NCBI GenBank assembly: GCA_003833135.1 | Contig: QZLH01000301.1 | Coordinates: 19,511-83,510, forward strand | Direction of reading: 5' to 3' | DNA length: 64,000 nucleotides | Source of the DNA: Oehlia diaphana | Lineage: Eukaryota > Glomeromycota > Glomeromycetes > Glomerales > Glomeraceae | Shown here: positions 23,610 to 34,471 of the stretch, piece by piece | How positions within the stretch are numbered: the stretch's first letter is position 1 | Layout of the letters: every line of letters starts with the position of its first letter | Notes under the pieces: model-generated | The model's input: only the letters and a program-made list of their open reading frames with translations | What the model was told of the DNA's origin: nothing | Database searches by the model: none | Position numbers and translations under genes: made by a program

Positions 23610-24432
23610 ATGAATACACAATTATCATATTCTAATTCGTTATGGTTACCTATTGTAAGAAGGACTTTTTTCATTTTCTTTTTTATTACATTATTATTGA
23701 AAATGTTTTTCTTTTTAAGGAGGATAATCGGTTAATCATTGCCGTAAATCGGTTTGGTATTCGTAACCGTAGTTGGAATAATATTTCTCGTGAAGTTGCA
23801 ACTCGTAGCCCGAGAGAATGTCGAAACAGGTGCGACTATGTTATATCTATTATTGTTATGTTATTAATGTTTAGGGCGTGTTACTAGACCTCTTTGCGTC
23901 AGTTTCTTTAATCGTACAGTATTCAATTATATTAATAATTATTTTATTTTTATCTAAAAGATGGAGTTGGATTATTTATAGTGGTAAGTATCCAATAATT
24001 TTGCGGTGGCAGTCCACGTGATCACGCATTAATTTTATTAATTTTTCAATGATTTCCATTTCAAAAATTTCAGCTTTTATGCTTTTGCAAATTAATCATA
24101 ATCTTAGCTCCACCCATAGGTCAAGAATGATTCGAAGACTTAGAGGTAATCAACAATAATTATTATTATCGTTTTTTTTTTTTAAAAAAAAAAAAAAAAT
24201 TTGCAAAACATTACATTTTAACCAGGTTCTTTTTGATAATAGTCGTCAATTATCGTCAAACTCCTCGTTTCAGGAATGCTATGTTAGTTTAATTAACTTC
24301 AATTTTTATACTAAATTACATTGTAATTTTATTGTAATTAACAAAGTTTTAATTCTCTTTAGTCGAAATGCAGCTTCAAATACACCGACACATCGTGATA
24401 TTAGGATGACATTAGATTATATTTTAAATTAA
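23610..24432 (+). CDS. small Myb-like protein B (single repeat, plus strand)
   Basis: Six exons (23610-23654, 23720-23829, 23961-23983, 24074-24145, 24243-24282, 24363-24432) give 119 aa. The N-terminus ends NSLWLPI, then EDNRLIIAVNRFG, IRNRSWNNISREVATR, SPRECRNR and WSWIIYS form one Myb repeat. Middle exons are basic (HRSRMIRRLR, VNYRQTPRFRNA). The last exon ends RDIRMTLDYILN, the array's tail motif. The VNYR exon matches the same exon of gene A, which fixes its acceptor. It is the only array member on the plus strand. Exons 4-5 are the least certain part. A partial copy of its last exon is at 26181-26238. Confidence 0.7.
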
Positions 24433-25450
24433 TAAATAATCGACTTTATTTTAGCATGTATAACACAATGACATTCATTACCATTTTAATGTGCTTTAAT
24501 TATAATAAATAAAAAGAAATACCTTATTATGTCCACAGTCCATTCTTTGCATATGTCATTTAAAAATGACGGACTTACGTAAACAATCCCGATGAAGGAC
24601 TTCAATGTTAACGCACAAATATTGATCAACAGCTCCTCCTTTGCACAGATATTGATCTTCTCAGCACTTCTTTTGCACAGATATTGATCAACAAAAAAGG
24701 AGTAATACACAATATCCCCAGTTAAGGTTAGGTTAAAATTGGGTAAAAACAAAACCGGCGTGAAATCCCAAAAAAAAAGGGAAGTACAACATTGATCATT
24801 GGTCATCAAAAAAAAAAAAATTCATTCTTTTAATTTATTTTATCATCATCATTTAATTCATATTAATAAATTTTTAAATAATTGATATTTTTTGAAAATG
24901 AATTTCAAGAATAATGTTTTATTAGCAAATAATTTTAACCATTAAATAATAAGTTATATTAAAAATAAACTTACACTCTTTGAAATATAATATAAAAAGT
25001 TAAAATATTAATATGTATTAATAATTATGTATTTATGTTATCAAATAATTTAGTTATTTAAATATTAAGTTATAACATATTTACCAGCTATAAAATATAA
25101 TTTAAAAAATACTTTTCAAGAATAAAAATTTTGATGTTTTGACGTTTAGTAATTACAGTATAATTATCAAATTATTATGTAAATATTAGTAAATTTAGCA
25201 AATAATTTAATTATTAAGAATAAATTATATTAAAATTCATAGTTCGCTTTATGTTAGTTAAATATGACCAAATTATTGAAATCACTGTCAGTTAGATAGC
25301 ATGAGATGATGAACATGATTTATTTATAATAAAGTGATTACAAATAGAAGAAATAGCGAAAATAGTATAAATTCTACAATATTAATAGCATAAAATAAGA
25401 CATTAACGTATATGTATGATGATTAGAAATTTTACAGTATAACAATTCAT

Positions 25451-25680
25451 TTACTTTTGCAACATGAGCTTCGTTGTGTTCTTCAGGTGATCAATGACTT
25501 CCTCCTGTTCAAGTTTGATGGCTTCACGTAAAAGGTCAAAACATTCAGATGAATCGTGGGATAGTACCACAATACATGTATTTATGGCATCAATAATTAA
25601 GTACCGGGTTTCTTTTGTTTGAATAGTGTTCTGATTCAGATTCAGGGAAGGCGTTATACTATCTCCAGTTTTGATCCTAT
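25451..25680 (-). CDS. orphan terminal exon, unknown protein (partial)
   Basis: After an AG acceptor at 25681-25682, the frame runs 75 codons to TAA. It reads RIKTGDSITPSLNLNQN, TIQTKETRYLIIDAINTCIV, VLSHDSSECFDLLREAIKLE, QEEVIDHLKNTTKLMLQK. Composition and helical periodicity (charged/hydrophobic, no low complexity) are those of a real protein. I could not find an upstream exon of the needed phase (1 nt carried over) within the next kilobase. It may be a truncated gene, a gene with a distant exon, or a relic. Family not recognised. Confidence 0.45.
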
Positions 25681-26180
25681 CTGGAAAATTCGGAACACCA
25701 GTATATTAAATTATACTTACTTTAACTGTTTAACAATACTCGAACACTTTTGGAGAAATATTTGAAATTATAATAACTTCACATTGTGTTCCATTCTTTG
25801 ATAATACACCACGAAAAAAAGAGGATCAGGCATAAAGAATCGAAATATGAGCCATAAAAATTTATCAACAATCTTTACGTCGCAAAATCTGCTTTGCTTG
25901 TAAAGGTTTTCAAACCTTTACACATTTTAAAAAGATATTGATTTGACTTATAATTTTTTTTGAATACATATTAGAAAACATTTATTAACCTTCAAATAAA
26001 AATTTGTAGATGAAACAAATTTGTGTGGCTAACCTGTACAATTTTTAAATCTTGGCTGTCCGGAAATTCTATGATTTCTAGCTGGGTTATGTGACTTATG
26101 TCCAATTGTTGAGAAAACTGTCAAGCTCTGTTTTGTACCGACTTTAATACACTAAGATCTTTTGATCGACATTCTTATAG

Positions 26181-26238
26181 TCGAAATGCGACTTCACGTC
26201 GTGATGTTAGAATGTCATTAAATTACACTCTAAATTAA
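26181..26238 (+). pseudogene. duplicated last exon of a Myb-like gene
   Basis: After an acceptor-like CTTATAG, the frame reads RNATSRRDVRMSLNYTLN, stop. This parallels the last exon of gene B (RNAASNTPTHRDIRMTLDYI) in the same phase, and similarity continues beyond the stop. No upstream Myb exons are present, so this is an isolated duplicate of the tail motif exon, about 1.8 kb downstream of gene B. Confidence 0.6.
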
Positions 26239-26285
26239 CATTAAAATACAACCGATTCTAGTATGCAGTTTGTAAATTGACTTCT

Positions 26286-27123
26286 CATTGGCTTGGTCAT
26301 AAGTATCCGACCCAAATATTTTCTGAAGTTATGTGATAACCTATCCTAAAAATTTCCAGGATTGACATACAAAATATAGAGGTTCGTACAATATATAAAT
26401 CAGGAGTTAGATGATCGATGAATTTTAGCTGCAAAATGTTGATTTTTCCTAATAAATTATCCAAAATAGTTTTTTGTGCGTAAATATTCGATTGAACTAA
26501 AGTAAAATTTTGAAAAAATAGTTACTTGCATACATTATAATTAAAATTATGGCCCAAAAATACCATTAAAATAAAGACTTAAATAATAATAATAAACATA
26601 CTATTTGCAAAAAATCCATTTTTATGGTGATTTTTTTGCTCTGGAATTTAGCAAACCAATTTGCTTTCAGCAGAATTTTAATACCCATTTTATGCATAGT
26701 ATCTATAAAAGGGATCTCTTGGCTTATTCCTATTGAGATTTTTGACAAAAAAAAACTTAGAATAAATACTGCATAAAATTAAGAATCCTCAACACCATTC
26801 AAAAATCGCGAAAAAATGAATGGTATAATTGAAATTCTGGCTATGTATCTAATCTGATAAAATTCTAGAGAAATGTGTAATGACACTTAAAAATTAACAT
26901 ATCAAATATATATATATATTAGGGCATGAAATAATGAAGGAATGAAAATATTCATGTAAAAAGATGATAATATTTTATACACAAAATTTGCCCGATCATC
27001 TAACTTTTGATTTATATATTGTACGAACCTATATATTTTGTATGTCAATCCTGGAAATTTTTAGGGTAGGTTATCACATAACTTCAGAAAATATTGGGGT
27101 ATGGATACTTATGACCAGGACTG
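26286..27123. mobile_element. 838-bp element with about 130-bp inverted repeats
   Basis: Left arm 26286-26416 and right arm 26992-27123 are reverse complements. Shared blocks are TGGTCATAAGTATCC, CTGAAGTTATGTGATAACCT, CCAGGATTGACATACAAAAT and GTACAATATATAAATCA. The right tip ends in CTG next to TA, as in Tc1/mariner-type elements; the left tip is slightly eroded. The minus-strand frame inside (26566-26748) has no recognisable transposase. Non-autonomous, family inferred. Confidence 0.6.
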
Positions 27124-27386
27124 TATATATTTTGTAAAACATTGTTCTTTTTTATTTTAATTTTTGGTGAATTTGACCGATAGTTCTTGTTAACTTTTAG
27201 TACAGTTTTTTGATCGTGTTGTACAATACATAAAAAAAGAAAATACTATAAATCTTATTCTTATTTTATTATATTTTCTTTGTTTACTGTTACTAAAATC
27301 AGATTAAATATATTTATAAATAAATATTCTCAAAATTGCCGAAGGTCGTACTAAACTGTAGTGTCATGTGATTTAGCTCCTTTTAT

Positions 27387-27557
27387 TATACATGTTGCAC
27401 AAATTATTTTGGGCTGCCGTAAAATCCCAAATTCAATTACGGCATCCCAAATTATTTTGGCACTTTACATAGTAAATTACATACATATAAACTGAATGAA
27501 TTACAGCATCCCAAATTATAATTATGGCATCCCAAAATAATTTGGGCAGCATGTATA
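27387..27557. mobile_element. 171-bp palindromic miniature element
   Basis: Tips TATACATG and CATGTATA. Each half carries CAAATTATTTTGGG followed by TGCCGTAA/TGCCATAA-type words, and the phrase GGCATCCCAAATTATTTTGG recurs. The unit is thus an inverted repeat with internal direct repeats. No ORF. Confidence 0.6.
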
Positions 27558-28440
27558 CCTTTTATTAATGAACTCCATTTTTAACCAATCAAGTTGCGAG
27601 TAAAGATTGAGGGGTAATTAAGTTTATTAACTTTACCTATAATAACATCAGTAAACATCAGCATATATTTTTATATGTATGATTTTTCAGTCTATGCGCC
27701 GGTCACGTCTATTAGAAGCTTACATTGTTTATTATAATTATATTCAAGTTGCAATGTATTTGTCAAATCTCTCAGCCTAGTTCTTGTGACGCGTCGTTGT
27801 TCCGGCAAAAGGTTTAACCGTCTATGTTATCAGGAATTGCTATGATTAAAATAACTTTCACATCTTTCACATGATGATTATTCTCAATTTTCTGGATTTA
27901 TTAAACATAATTTTTCAGGAATTTAATTGTATGCATAATAGATTTTTTGCTATTTACAAAAATAAAATATTTATTATGAAAATCTACTGTATATAGTTTT
28001 TTAAAAAAAATTATCGTCTTATCTTACATCTTAAAATCATAATAATCGTTTTAAAAGCTTAATACTACTAATATACATAGGTTAATTTTAAAATTCTTAA
28101 ATTTGAAACTTATATAACATAATTCATAATGTTATCTGCTTAAGTTAGTCATAATTCTTATAACACTTAATGGGTTAAATTATTAAAGGTACTTAGGCTA
28201 ATCGTAATTCTAATATAATGGGAAGGTAATACGTTAAATTATTAAAAAAAAAAAAATAATAAATTAAATACGATACGGTAATTGTAAAGTTTTTTGATAA
28301 TTGTTCGTTATTAAATAATTATTATCGCAGAGAAAAAAAACTCTTTCGATAGTTGATGATTAATCGTTATTCTTATATTTTGTCGTAATATCGTCATTAT
28401 TATTATCATTTTTTTTTTTAAAAAAAAAAGAATAAACGTT

Positions 28441-29250
28441 TTAAGTTCTCGGATTTAACATGTTTGATAATCTCATCTTCCTTCTTATTCTCAAAGCGGA
28501 TTTGGCATTTTTTGCTCTGTCTCTGTAAATGAAATTCTTGACAATTAATGGAGTTCTCCCGGGCAACTTTTCGGAAATTTGGACGTAAGTTAAATCAGGC
28601 TGTAGTCGACTTAGTGTTAATATTTTACGTTCCTCTTCCTCACTTAAGGGAGATTTATCTACTAAAAACAAAAAAAAAAAAAATATTCATATCAAACTTT
28701 CTGCAATTTAGAATTGGTAAGGGTTAAGTAAGGGTTTAGGGATGCACAGCTATGCGTAAGAAATATGTAACATATGCTTCAACTTACTAGTTTCATTCAA
28801 ATGGTTTATCCATCTAAAATAATGTAGATACAATAAGTTAAAGATGTGCGATGACATTATTGTGCATATATTAAAAAGTAGATAATTTACCGTTCTCTAC
28901 ATTGTTTAGCCGTTCGTGTTCCCATGTAATAGGAGATACTTGCCCAAGAGATCTGCTCATCTTGTTCATGACAGATTCTGAATTGCTTTACGAGGTAACG
29001 AAGACGTCCGTCCTCCTGCAAAAAAAAAAAAAATTAATTAATTAAAAATATCAAATAGGAAATCTGGCGTAAAAACATAACACGTGGAAAATCAAATTTT
29101 TCCGTCAATAGAAGTACGAAAGCATCGGATTTGACTTACGCACGGGTCAAGAAGGATACTTTTACTAATAGATTAATTCTCATTACATTTATACATCATA
29201 TGTATACTTACCGATTCATTCCATAATCCTCTGAGAATATTTGATGTCAT
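28441..29250 (-). CDS. small R2R3-type Myb-like protein C
   Basis: Four exons (29250-29212, 29015-28891, 28813-28788, 28661-28441) give 136 aa. Repeat 1: ILRGLWNES, then EDGRLRYLVKQFRICHEQ, ISWASISYYMGTRTAKQ and CRERWINHLNE. Repeat 2: SPLSEEEERKILTLSRLQPD, LTYVQISEKLPGRTPLIVKN, FIYR; its first two tryptophan positions are replaced by Leu and Tyr. RWINHLN is a classic junction of fungal and animal Myb repeats. The tail reads RIRRKMRLSNMLNPRT, a variant of the array's motif. The exon carrying RWINHLNET is 26 nt, the same length as the last-Trp exon of the one-repeat genes. Likely nuclear and DNA-binding. Confidence 0.87.
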
Positions 29251-31531
29251 TTTATTAGATGATTTCTTGTACGAAATAACGAAAGATAATATATAATATA
29301 ATATATATTTACTAGAATAACGATTTTTTAATTAGAAAAGAAATCTATCTAATTGCGATATTTTAAAATATTATCGAAACTGGTCATTTTTTATAGAGAA
29401 ATTTTGAATTATTTATATAATAATTCTTCTTTCAAACCTTTCCAATTATAATAATTATTTTGATATTAAAACGGAAAGTACCATTTTTTCAATTGTAATA
29501 AATAAAGTAATACTAATAGGATAGTTCAAGAAATAATTTTTTCAAAGGTATAGTAATCAGTGACTGATCGGGGCTAATTCACTTGTTGTGTAAAATTAGT
29601 AATTATCCGAAATTCTTCTTTGTATTTTTTTCGGTCTCATGTCTTATTGGAAAAAGGTAAGATAGTTATGGTAAAGTTCGATTTTATTTATAAATAATTG
29701 TACAACGTATTACCTGAGTTTGTAATTATGCAAGCTTCATTCTTAAAAAGTGAATTTTAACGAATTAATAAGTTTCATAACAGAAATATTTCGGACTATC
29801 TGTATTACAACCATTTCAAAAAAGCAAACGTTCGTAAGGATTTACAATTTACATTCCAAATTTATAAAAATCATTCAATAATCTGATACACGGATAAAAT
29901 GTCTATATTTATATGTATGACGAAAGAAATTTTTCATATTTGCATATAAATGTAAAGGAGTTGTAATATCTTAACTTTACACTTTCTCTGAAAAAGTTAA
30001 TTACGAAACATAATGGAAGTTCGAGATTTTTTTTTTTTTTTTTCTCCTTTCAAATTTGTCTTTATTTTTTTTTTAAAAATGATTTACTGATTATCATCCA
30101 CTATAGTATAAATAAAACTTAATAAGCTCAATTATCAATGCTTGCATGAAATATGAAACATCTCGACTTTTCTATAGACTCCGTTTGTTTGTTTGTAAAC
30201 TCTAAAAGTTAATACAATATAGCTTCTTATTCCTAACAAGAACTGTTTCACAAACAAGTCATAGTTTTATTTCCCATTAGAGTTTGATAGTCGGTTATCC
30301 CCGGATGAACCTATCGAAAATTATTACTTGTTAATTACTGAAGGTAAGCTTAATGGTCCAATAATATTTGCATTTTCCGCTTATCCGCTAGTAATAAATT
30401 TTATTAATCAATGAAATTTTCTTGAATGCATTTATTAGTACACGGTAAATCATAAAATATTACAATGAAAGATGCACATCATGGATCAGAGCTTTAAGAA
30501 TTAAGTATGACAATTATCGATATGTATCCTCTGACAAAATTTTAAAACCTTAAATATTAATTATTATCTCCATATTAAGTAATTTGATGCCTGTCAAAAA
30601 ATTACAAACTATTCAACAATTACAAACTCAATTAACTCAACTTCAACTTAGAAATAATCTTTACTTATAAAGTCAGAGGAAAGAGAGTGTGAGAATATAT
30701 TAGAATTATGACTTAATGTCAGAAAATAATTTGGGTTGCACATTTAATGTATTAAAAATGATACATTTCCCATTTTCCCACGGTTCTTACGAGAATTGAG
30801 AGCATTAAAGAATTCCTTATCTACTATTTCGAGCGAAAATTTGAAATTATCAAATTTATCCATTTAAAGGATTATACAGAACAAAAATTTTAAAGTTTTT
30901 TGAATAACATTACATATTTTACGTACAAGGAAGGATTTACCAAAAATGTTTATTAATAATATGCTAAGCAAGATAAGTATGCTGAATGAATTTCAAAATG
31001 GAACTGATGGGGGGAGCGACATACGATCCGCCATAGATTATAGATTATCTTTGAGGATTAACTGGAGTATTATATCCGATCCTCCGATATCCGAGACATT
31101 CCCCTCCTAGTGAAGATTATTACATATTTAGAGAACAACGGGATGGCCAGAAATAATCGACATTTAATTTTAACTCCATTCTCAGGAAATGTAAAAATTA
31201 TAACATAATTCTGGTCGGAATTAATTTCCCAAAAAGGAAATGTAAACGTCAGCTATCAGTAGAAAATGCGTCATTTCCGGCCCTTCCTTTAGTAAGACGA
31301 AATTGTTTATTTATCATTTTTTTTAAAATATACGTGATCTCTTTCTGTTTGCACATCTAATATTTTATTAATTAATGTTCTAATTGTTTTAATTGAAGGA
31401 ATAGATATGAAAATAATTATTATTTTGAATTGAAAGAATTTATGCAACATTTTTTTTTTTTTTTGTCTACTCTAAAGAAAATAAATTTTAGAGCTTTACC
31501 TTTGTAAAATTTTTTTGTGATCCTGTTTTAA
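29251..31531. other. intergenic, weak coding-like pieces only
   Basis: About 2.3 kb. A 63-nt piece with good splice signals at 30281-30343 (+) reads FDSRLSPDEPIENYYLLITE, and a 43-codon frame at 30979-31110 (+) reads MLNEFQNGTDGGSDIRSAID and onward. A tiny Gln/Leu-rich frame lies near 30588-30671. None connects into a gene model, so they are recorded only as leads. Confidence 0.4.
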
Positions 31532-32593
31532 TCAAGAATGTGTGCTTGAATTAACTGTATTCAAAACATATCCTATTGTCATTCGAAAATTTCTAGTAGA
31601 TGCTGTATTTTGATTAATAACGGTAAGATATTTAATACCTTGTAAAAGAAATATATAAAACATTTAAATTTAAATTCTTACATGTATTTCTACGATGTAA
31701 ACTACTAGTACCATTTCTACTCGATCGATTAGCTATAATATGTACAATTATATAAAATAAATTAGAGTTATTCGCAAGAAGGTTATCGCTACATAAAAGT
31801 TATCTTACCATTAAAATTTATCAGATTCCATCTTTTTTTTTTAAAAAAAAAAATCAGCTTTTAGTAAATTAAGTTGTAAATTTATCAGTTAGCATATAAT
31901 AATGTGACAATAACCTTCTTTGACATTCAATTGGATTACGATTTCCCATTTTACGGGCAATCCGTTCCCAATTGCGGGAACCGAATCGATTTATGGCGGC
32001 TACCAATCGATTATCTTCCTATTTAAATTTATTTACATTTTTTTGTTATCTACTTGATTAATATTAAAGTATTCACTCAAAAATTCATGATTCGCCAATG
32101 CTATTTTTGGGCACCTTATTTCCACGAACACAACCGTAACCATGCTTCAACATAATTTCTTCATTATCATAGCCTGTGATCAGCGAATCACGAATCAAAG
32201 ATTACCCTTATTAAAAAATTTTTGCTTACAGCAGTTGTCCACAGATTTAAAATTACTAAAGTTATTATTTAATAAATAAATAATGTGTAAATATAATATA
32301 TGCATATATAAAAGACATTTGGTGAATGTATAAATTTTATAGAACTTACTTTGATTATTCAACTCATTAACTAACTGTTCGATTCTTTTTGCTGGCCCTG
32401 ATGCTAATCCAAAACCTTCAAATTCTTCTTTAGTATAATTAAGGAAGTCTGATCCAGTGATCTCTTTATGACGGAAGATATTATAATGTGTTTCATTAAG
32501 ATGTAAATTTCGCCGTTCTTTTAAAAAATTGATGAGTCCTTCCGTCTCCAACCCTTCAACTTCTTTGGGTGTTTGTAATGTAAAAGAGGACAT
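31532..32593 (-). CDS. SAM-domain / Myb-like fusion protein D
   Basis: Six exons (32593-32350, 32255-32230, 32018-31915, 31831-31809, 31732-31682, 31602-31532) give 172 aa. Exon 1 encodes a SAM domain: TEGLINFLKERRNLHLNE, ITGSDFLNYTKEEFEGFGLA, SGPAKRIEQLVNELN. A 26-nt exon adds IILNLWTTA, the equivalent of the first Myb-Trp segment. Then follow EDNRLVAAINRFGSRNWERI, ARKMGNRNPIECQRR and WNLINFN. The tail is RNFRMTIGYVLN plus 9 residues. The LWTTA exon has no ATG in its frame before an upstream stop, so it must be joined to an upstream exon; the SAM exon supplies the right phase (1). SAM domains mediate protein-protein contacts, so this could link a DNA-binding module to a partner. The junction needs transcript proof; the alternative is two separate genes. 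Confidence 0.68.
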
Positions 32594-32651
32594 TGTTATT
32601 TTTTTTTAAAAAAAGTAAATAGCATATTCTTTAATAAAATTCGAAATGGTT

Positions 32652-33014
32652 TTATTTTTTACCTTTTTTTAACACATCTAGGAGAGAGTGTGTTTAAAAT
32701 AAATAAATTTTATATTTATTAGTCATTTAGTGCTTTAGGTTAATTTTATAATTATCCATAATAATTTTATAGAACTTACCGTTACTTTGAGTATTCAATT
32801 CATTAATCAACTGTTCGATTCTTTTTGTTGGTCCTATTGCCAATCCGAGACCTTTAAGTTCTTCCCGAGTGTAATTAAGGAAGTCTGACCCAGCGATCTC
32901 CTTATGGCGAAGGGCATTATAATGAGTTTCATTAAGATGTAAATTTCGTTCTTTTAAAAAATTAATGAGTTCTTCCGTATCAAATCCTTTAACTTGTTCG
33001 GTAGAAGAGGACAT
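32652..33014 (-). CDS. SAM-domain protein (solo)
   Basis: Two exons (33014-32780, 32677-32652) give 86 aa: a SAM domain (FDTEELINFLKERNLHLNET, IAGSDFLNYTREELKGLGLA, IGPTKRIEQLINELN) and a short basic end DVLKKGKK. It is closely similar to the first exon of the adjacent SAM-Myb gene and in the same orientation, so it is a tandem duplicate. The second exon is 26 nt, the same length as the joining exon of the fusion gene, but it ends in a stop. It could alternatively serve as an upstream alternative first exon for the fusion gene. Confidence 0.65.
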
Positions 33015-34471
33015 TGTTATTATTATTATTATTATTATTTTAAAAAAATAGCATATATTTTAAAAAAAATTTTATATTCTACTGTATATATACATATATA
33101 TAGCCTATATAACCCCTACCCTATACTGTATATATATCCATTCAGCGATTCCTTATTTTGGTTAATTTAATAATTATCTTATTTGTCTATAGGTTTTACA
33201 GAAAAATCAATATATGAAACAAAACTGGAAGGTGATTTATCACTGGACTATTTATATTTGGCATTATAATTAGAACTTTTGATTACATATTAATAATATA
33301 TAATCGGAACAAAGAAAACTGGTTGTAAACCTTCAACTTTTATTGTTGTTTGTGAAATGTTGTTTGTGAAATAAAAGGCGGGTTGATTTTCGAAACGACT
33401 TTTTATACTTGATTCTTTCATGTGTTTCTCCATTTGTTCAATTTTAATTTTCTAAAAAAGATATTATAAAATTAAAAAGGAAAAATAAATGAAATCAATT
33501 ACTGAAGATATTGCATTAACCATTAAAACTTGACATTATATTTAGAAAAAAGTTTATGATAATGATGATAATGATGATTAATAATCGGAACAAAGGGATT
33601 GATTGTTTGAAAAAAAAAACAGGTAACACATTTATCAACTTGCATTTTTTTCAAACTTAAATTTCATGAAAATCCTGTTATTTTATTATTAATCATCACA
33701 CCTTTTTTTCTTGTTACATAATAGAGAGTAGATAACACTTTTTTATTTATCACATTCATTTAATCACAGTCTTACTGGTCTTTATTGTCATACAAGTTTT
33801 AATTCTTGCGTGGATCTAACACTTATCCTAATAAAGAATCTTATGTAAATATTTCTGTGTTCATTTAATTAAAAAAAATGATTTGTCAATATTATCATAT
33901 ACTGTACATATAAGAGAACAAAATTTAATTTTTTTACATAAGGGTACATATATGTTTATGTACATGTTTTATGTTTAGTGAAAAATAATTTTTTTTTAAT
34001 AAAAAAATTAAACAAATTGGAAAATTTAGAATAAGTTCGACACCACCTGACGACATATGCACTTGCGTTATCGCTGTGATAATAGTTTCCCAGTAACACC
34101 AACAAATTTTCCACCCCCACGTGATTTTGTAAAATTCATCACCGGCATCACACCCCACCGCGTTTTCACTGTTTATATTTATCTGAGGGACTTAGTTTTT
34201 TTTTTGCCTCACAAAATTTAATTTTTCACATCCCATTAAATATCACCGGTCACGTGGTGGTGGAAATTTTATAATAAAATTGTTGGTGTTATAACGGGAC
34301 ATCTGTGATAATACACGGTTCACATGATGTAGAGGCCCAAAGTTGATTACTTTTTATATACATAAAAATACAACTATAATTACAAAATAAAAGAACAATT
34401 TAAAAAACGGATTTGCTCTTTTTTTTTTAAAAAAAAAAAATTACATTTTTATCAAATATTTACTTATACAG
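33015..34471. other. intergenic with one orphan exon and a palindromic stretch
   Basis: Apart from the orphan exon at 33290-33451, nothing coding is supported. Around 34090-34305 the words ACACCAACAAATTTTCCACC and GGTGGAAATTTTATAATAAA followed by TTGTTGGTGTTA are inverted relative to each other, a probable foldback relic. The 74-codon minus-strand frame there (33934-34158) is judged incidental. Confidence 0.45.
33290..33451 (-). pseudogene. orphan coding-like exon next to the SAM genes
   Basis: After an AG acceptor at 33452-33453, a 53-codon frame reads KIKIEQMEKHMKESSIKSRF, ENQPAFYFTNNISQTTIKVE, GLQPVFFVPIIYY, stop. It contains ATG codons at MEKHM. TIKVEGL is reminiscent of the KEVEGL segment before the SAM domain in gene D, so it may be a truncated third SAM copy. 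No other exon was found. Confidence 0.3.

Larger units (their letters stand above)
24433..28440. other. intergenic with mobile elements and relics
   Basis: About 4 kb. Contents: a minus-strand frame at 24486-24809 overlapping three near-copies of a TTTGCACAGATATTGATCAA unit (judged non-coding), an orphan terminal exon (25451-25680, -), a relic Myb last exon (26181-26238, +), an inverted-repeat element (26286-27123), a small palindromic element (27387-27557), and AT spacer. Confidence 0.55.

Noticed and set aside
24486..24809. 107-codon minus-strand frame
   Set aside because: Built on a short unit (TTTGCACAGATATTGATCAA type) repeated three times; no motif, splice context or paralogue.
34090..34305. 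Inverted ACACCAACAA / TTGTTGGTGT words as a transposon
   Set aside because: Arms are short and unevenly spaced, and no flanking duplication was seen; noted only as a palindromic stretch.
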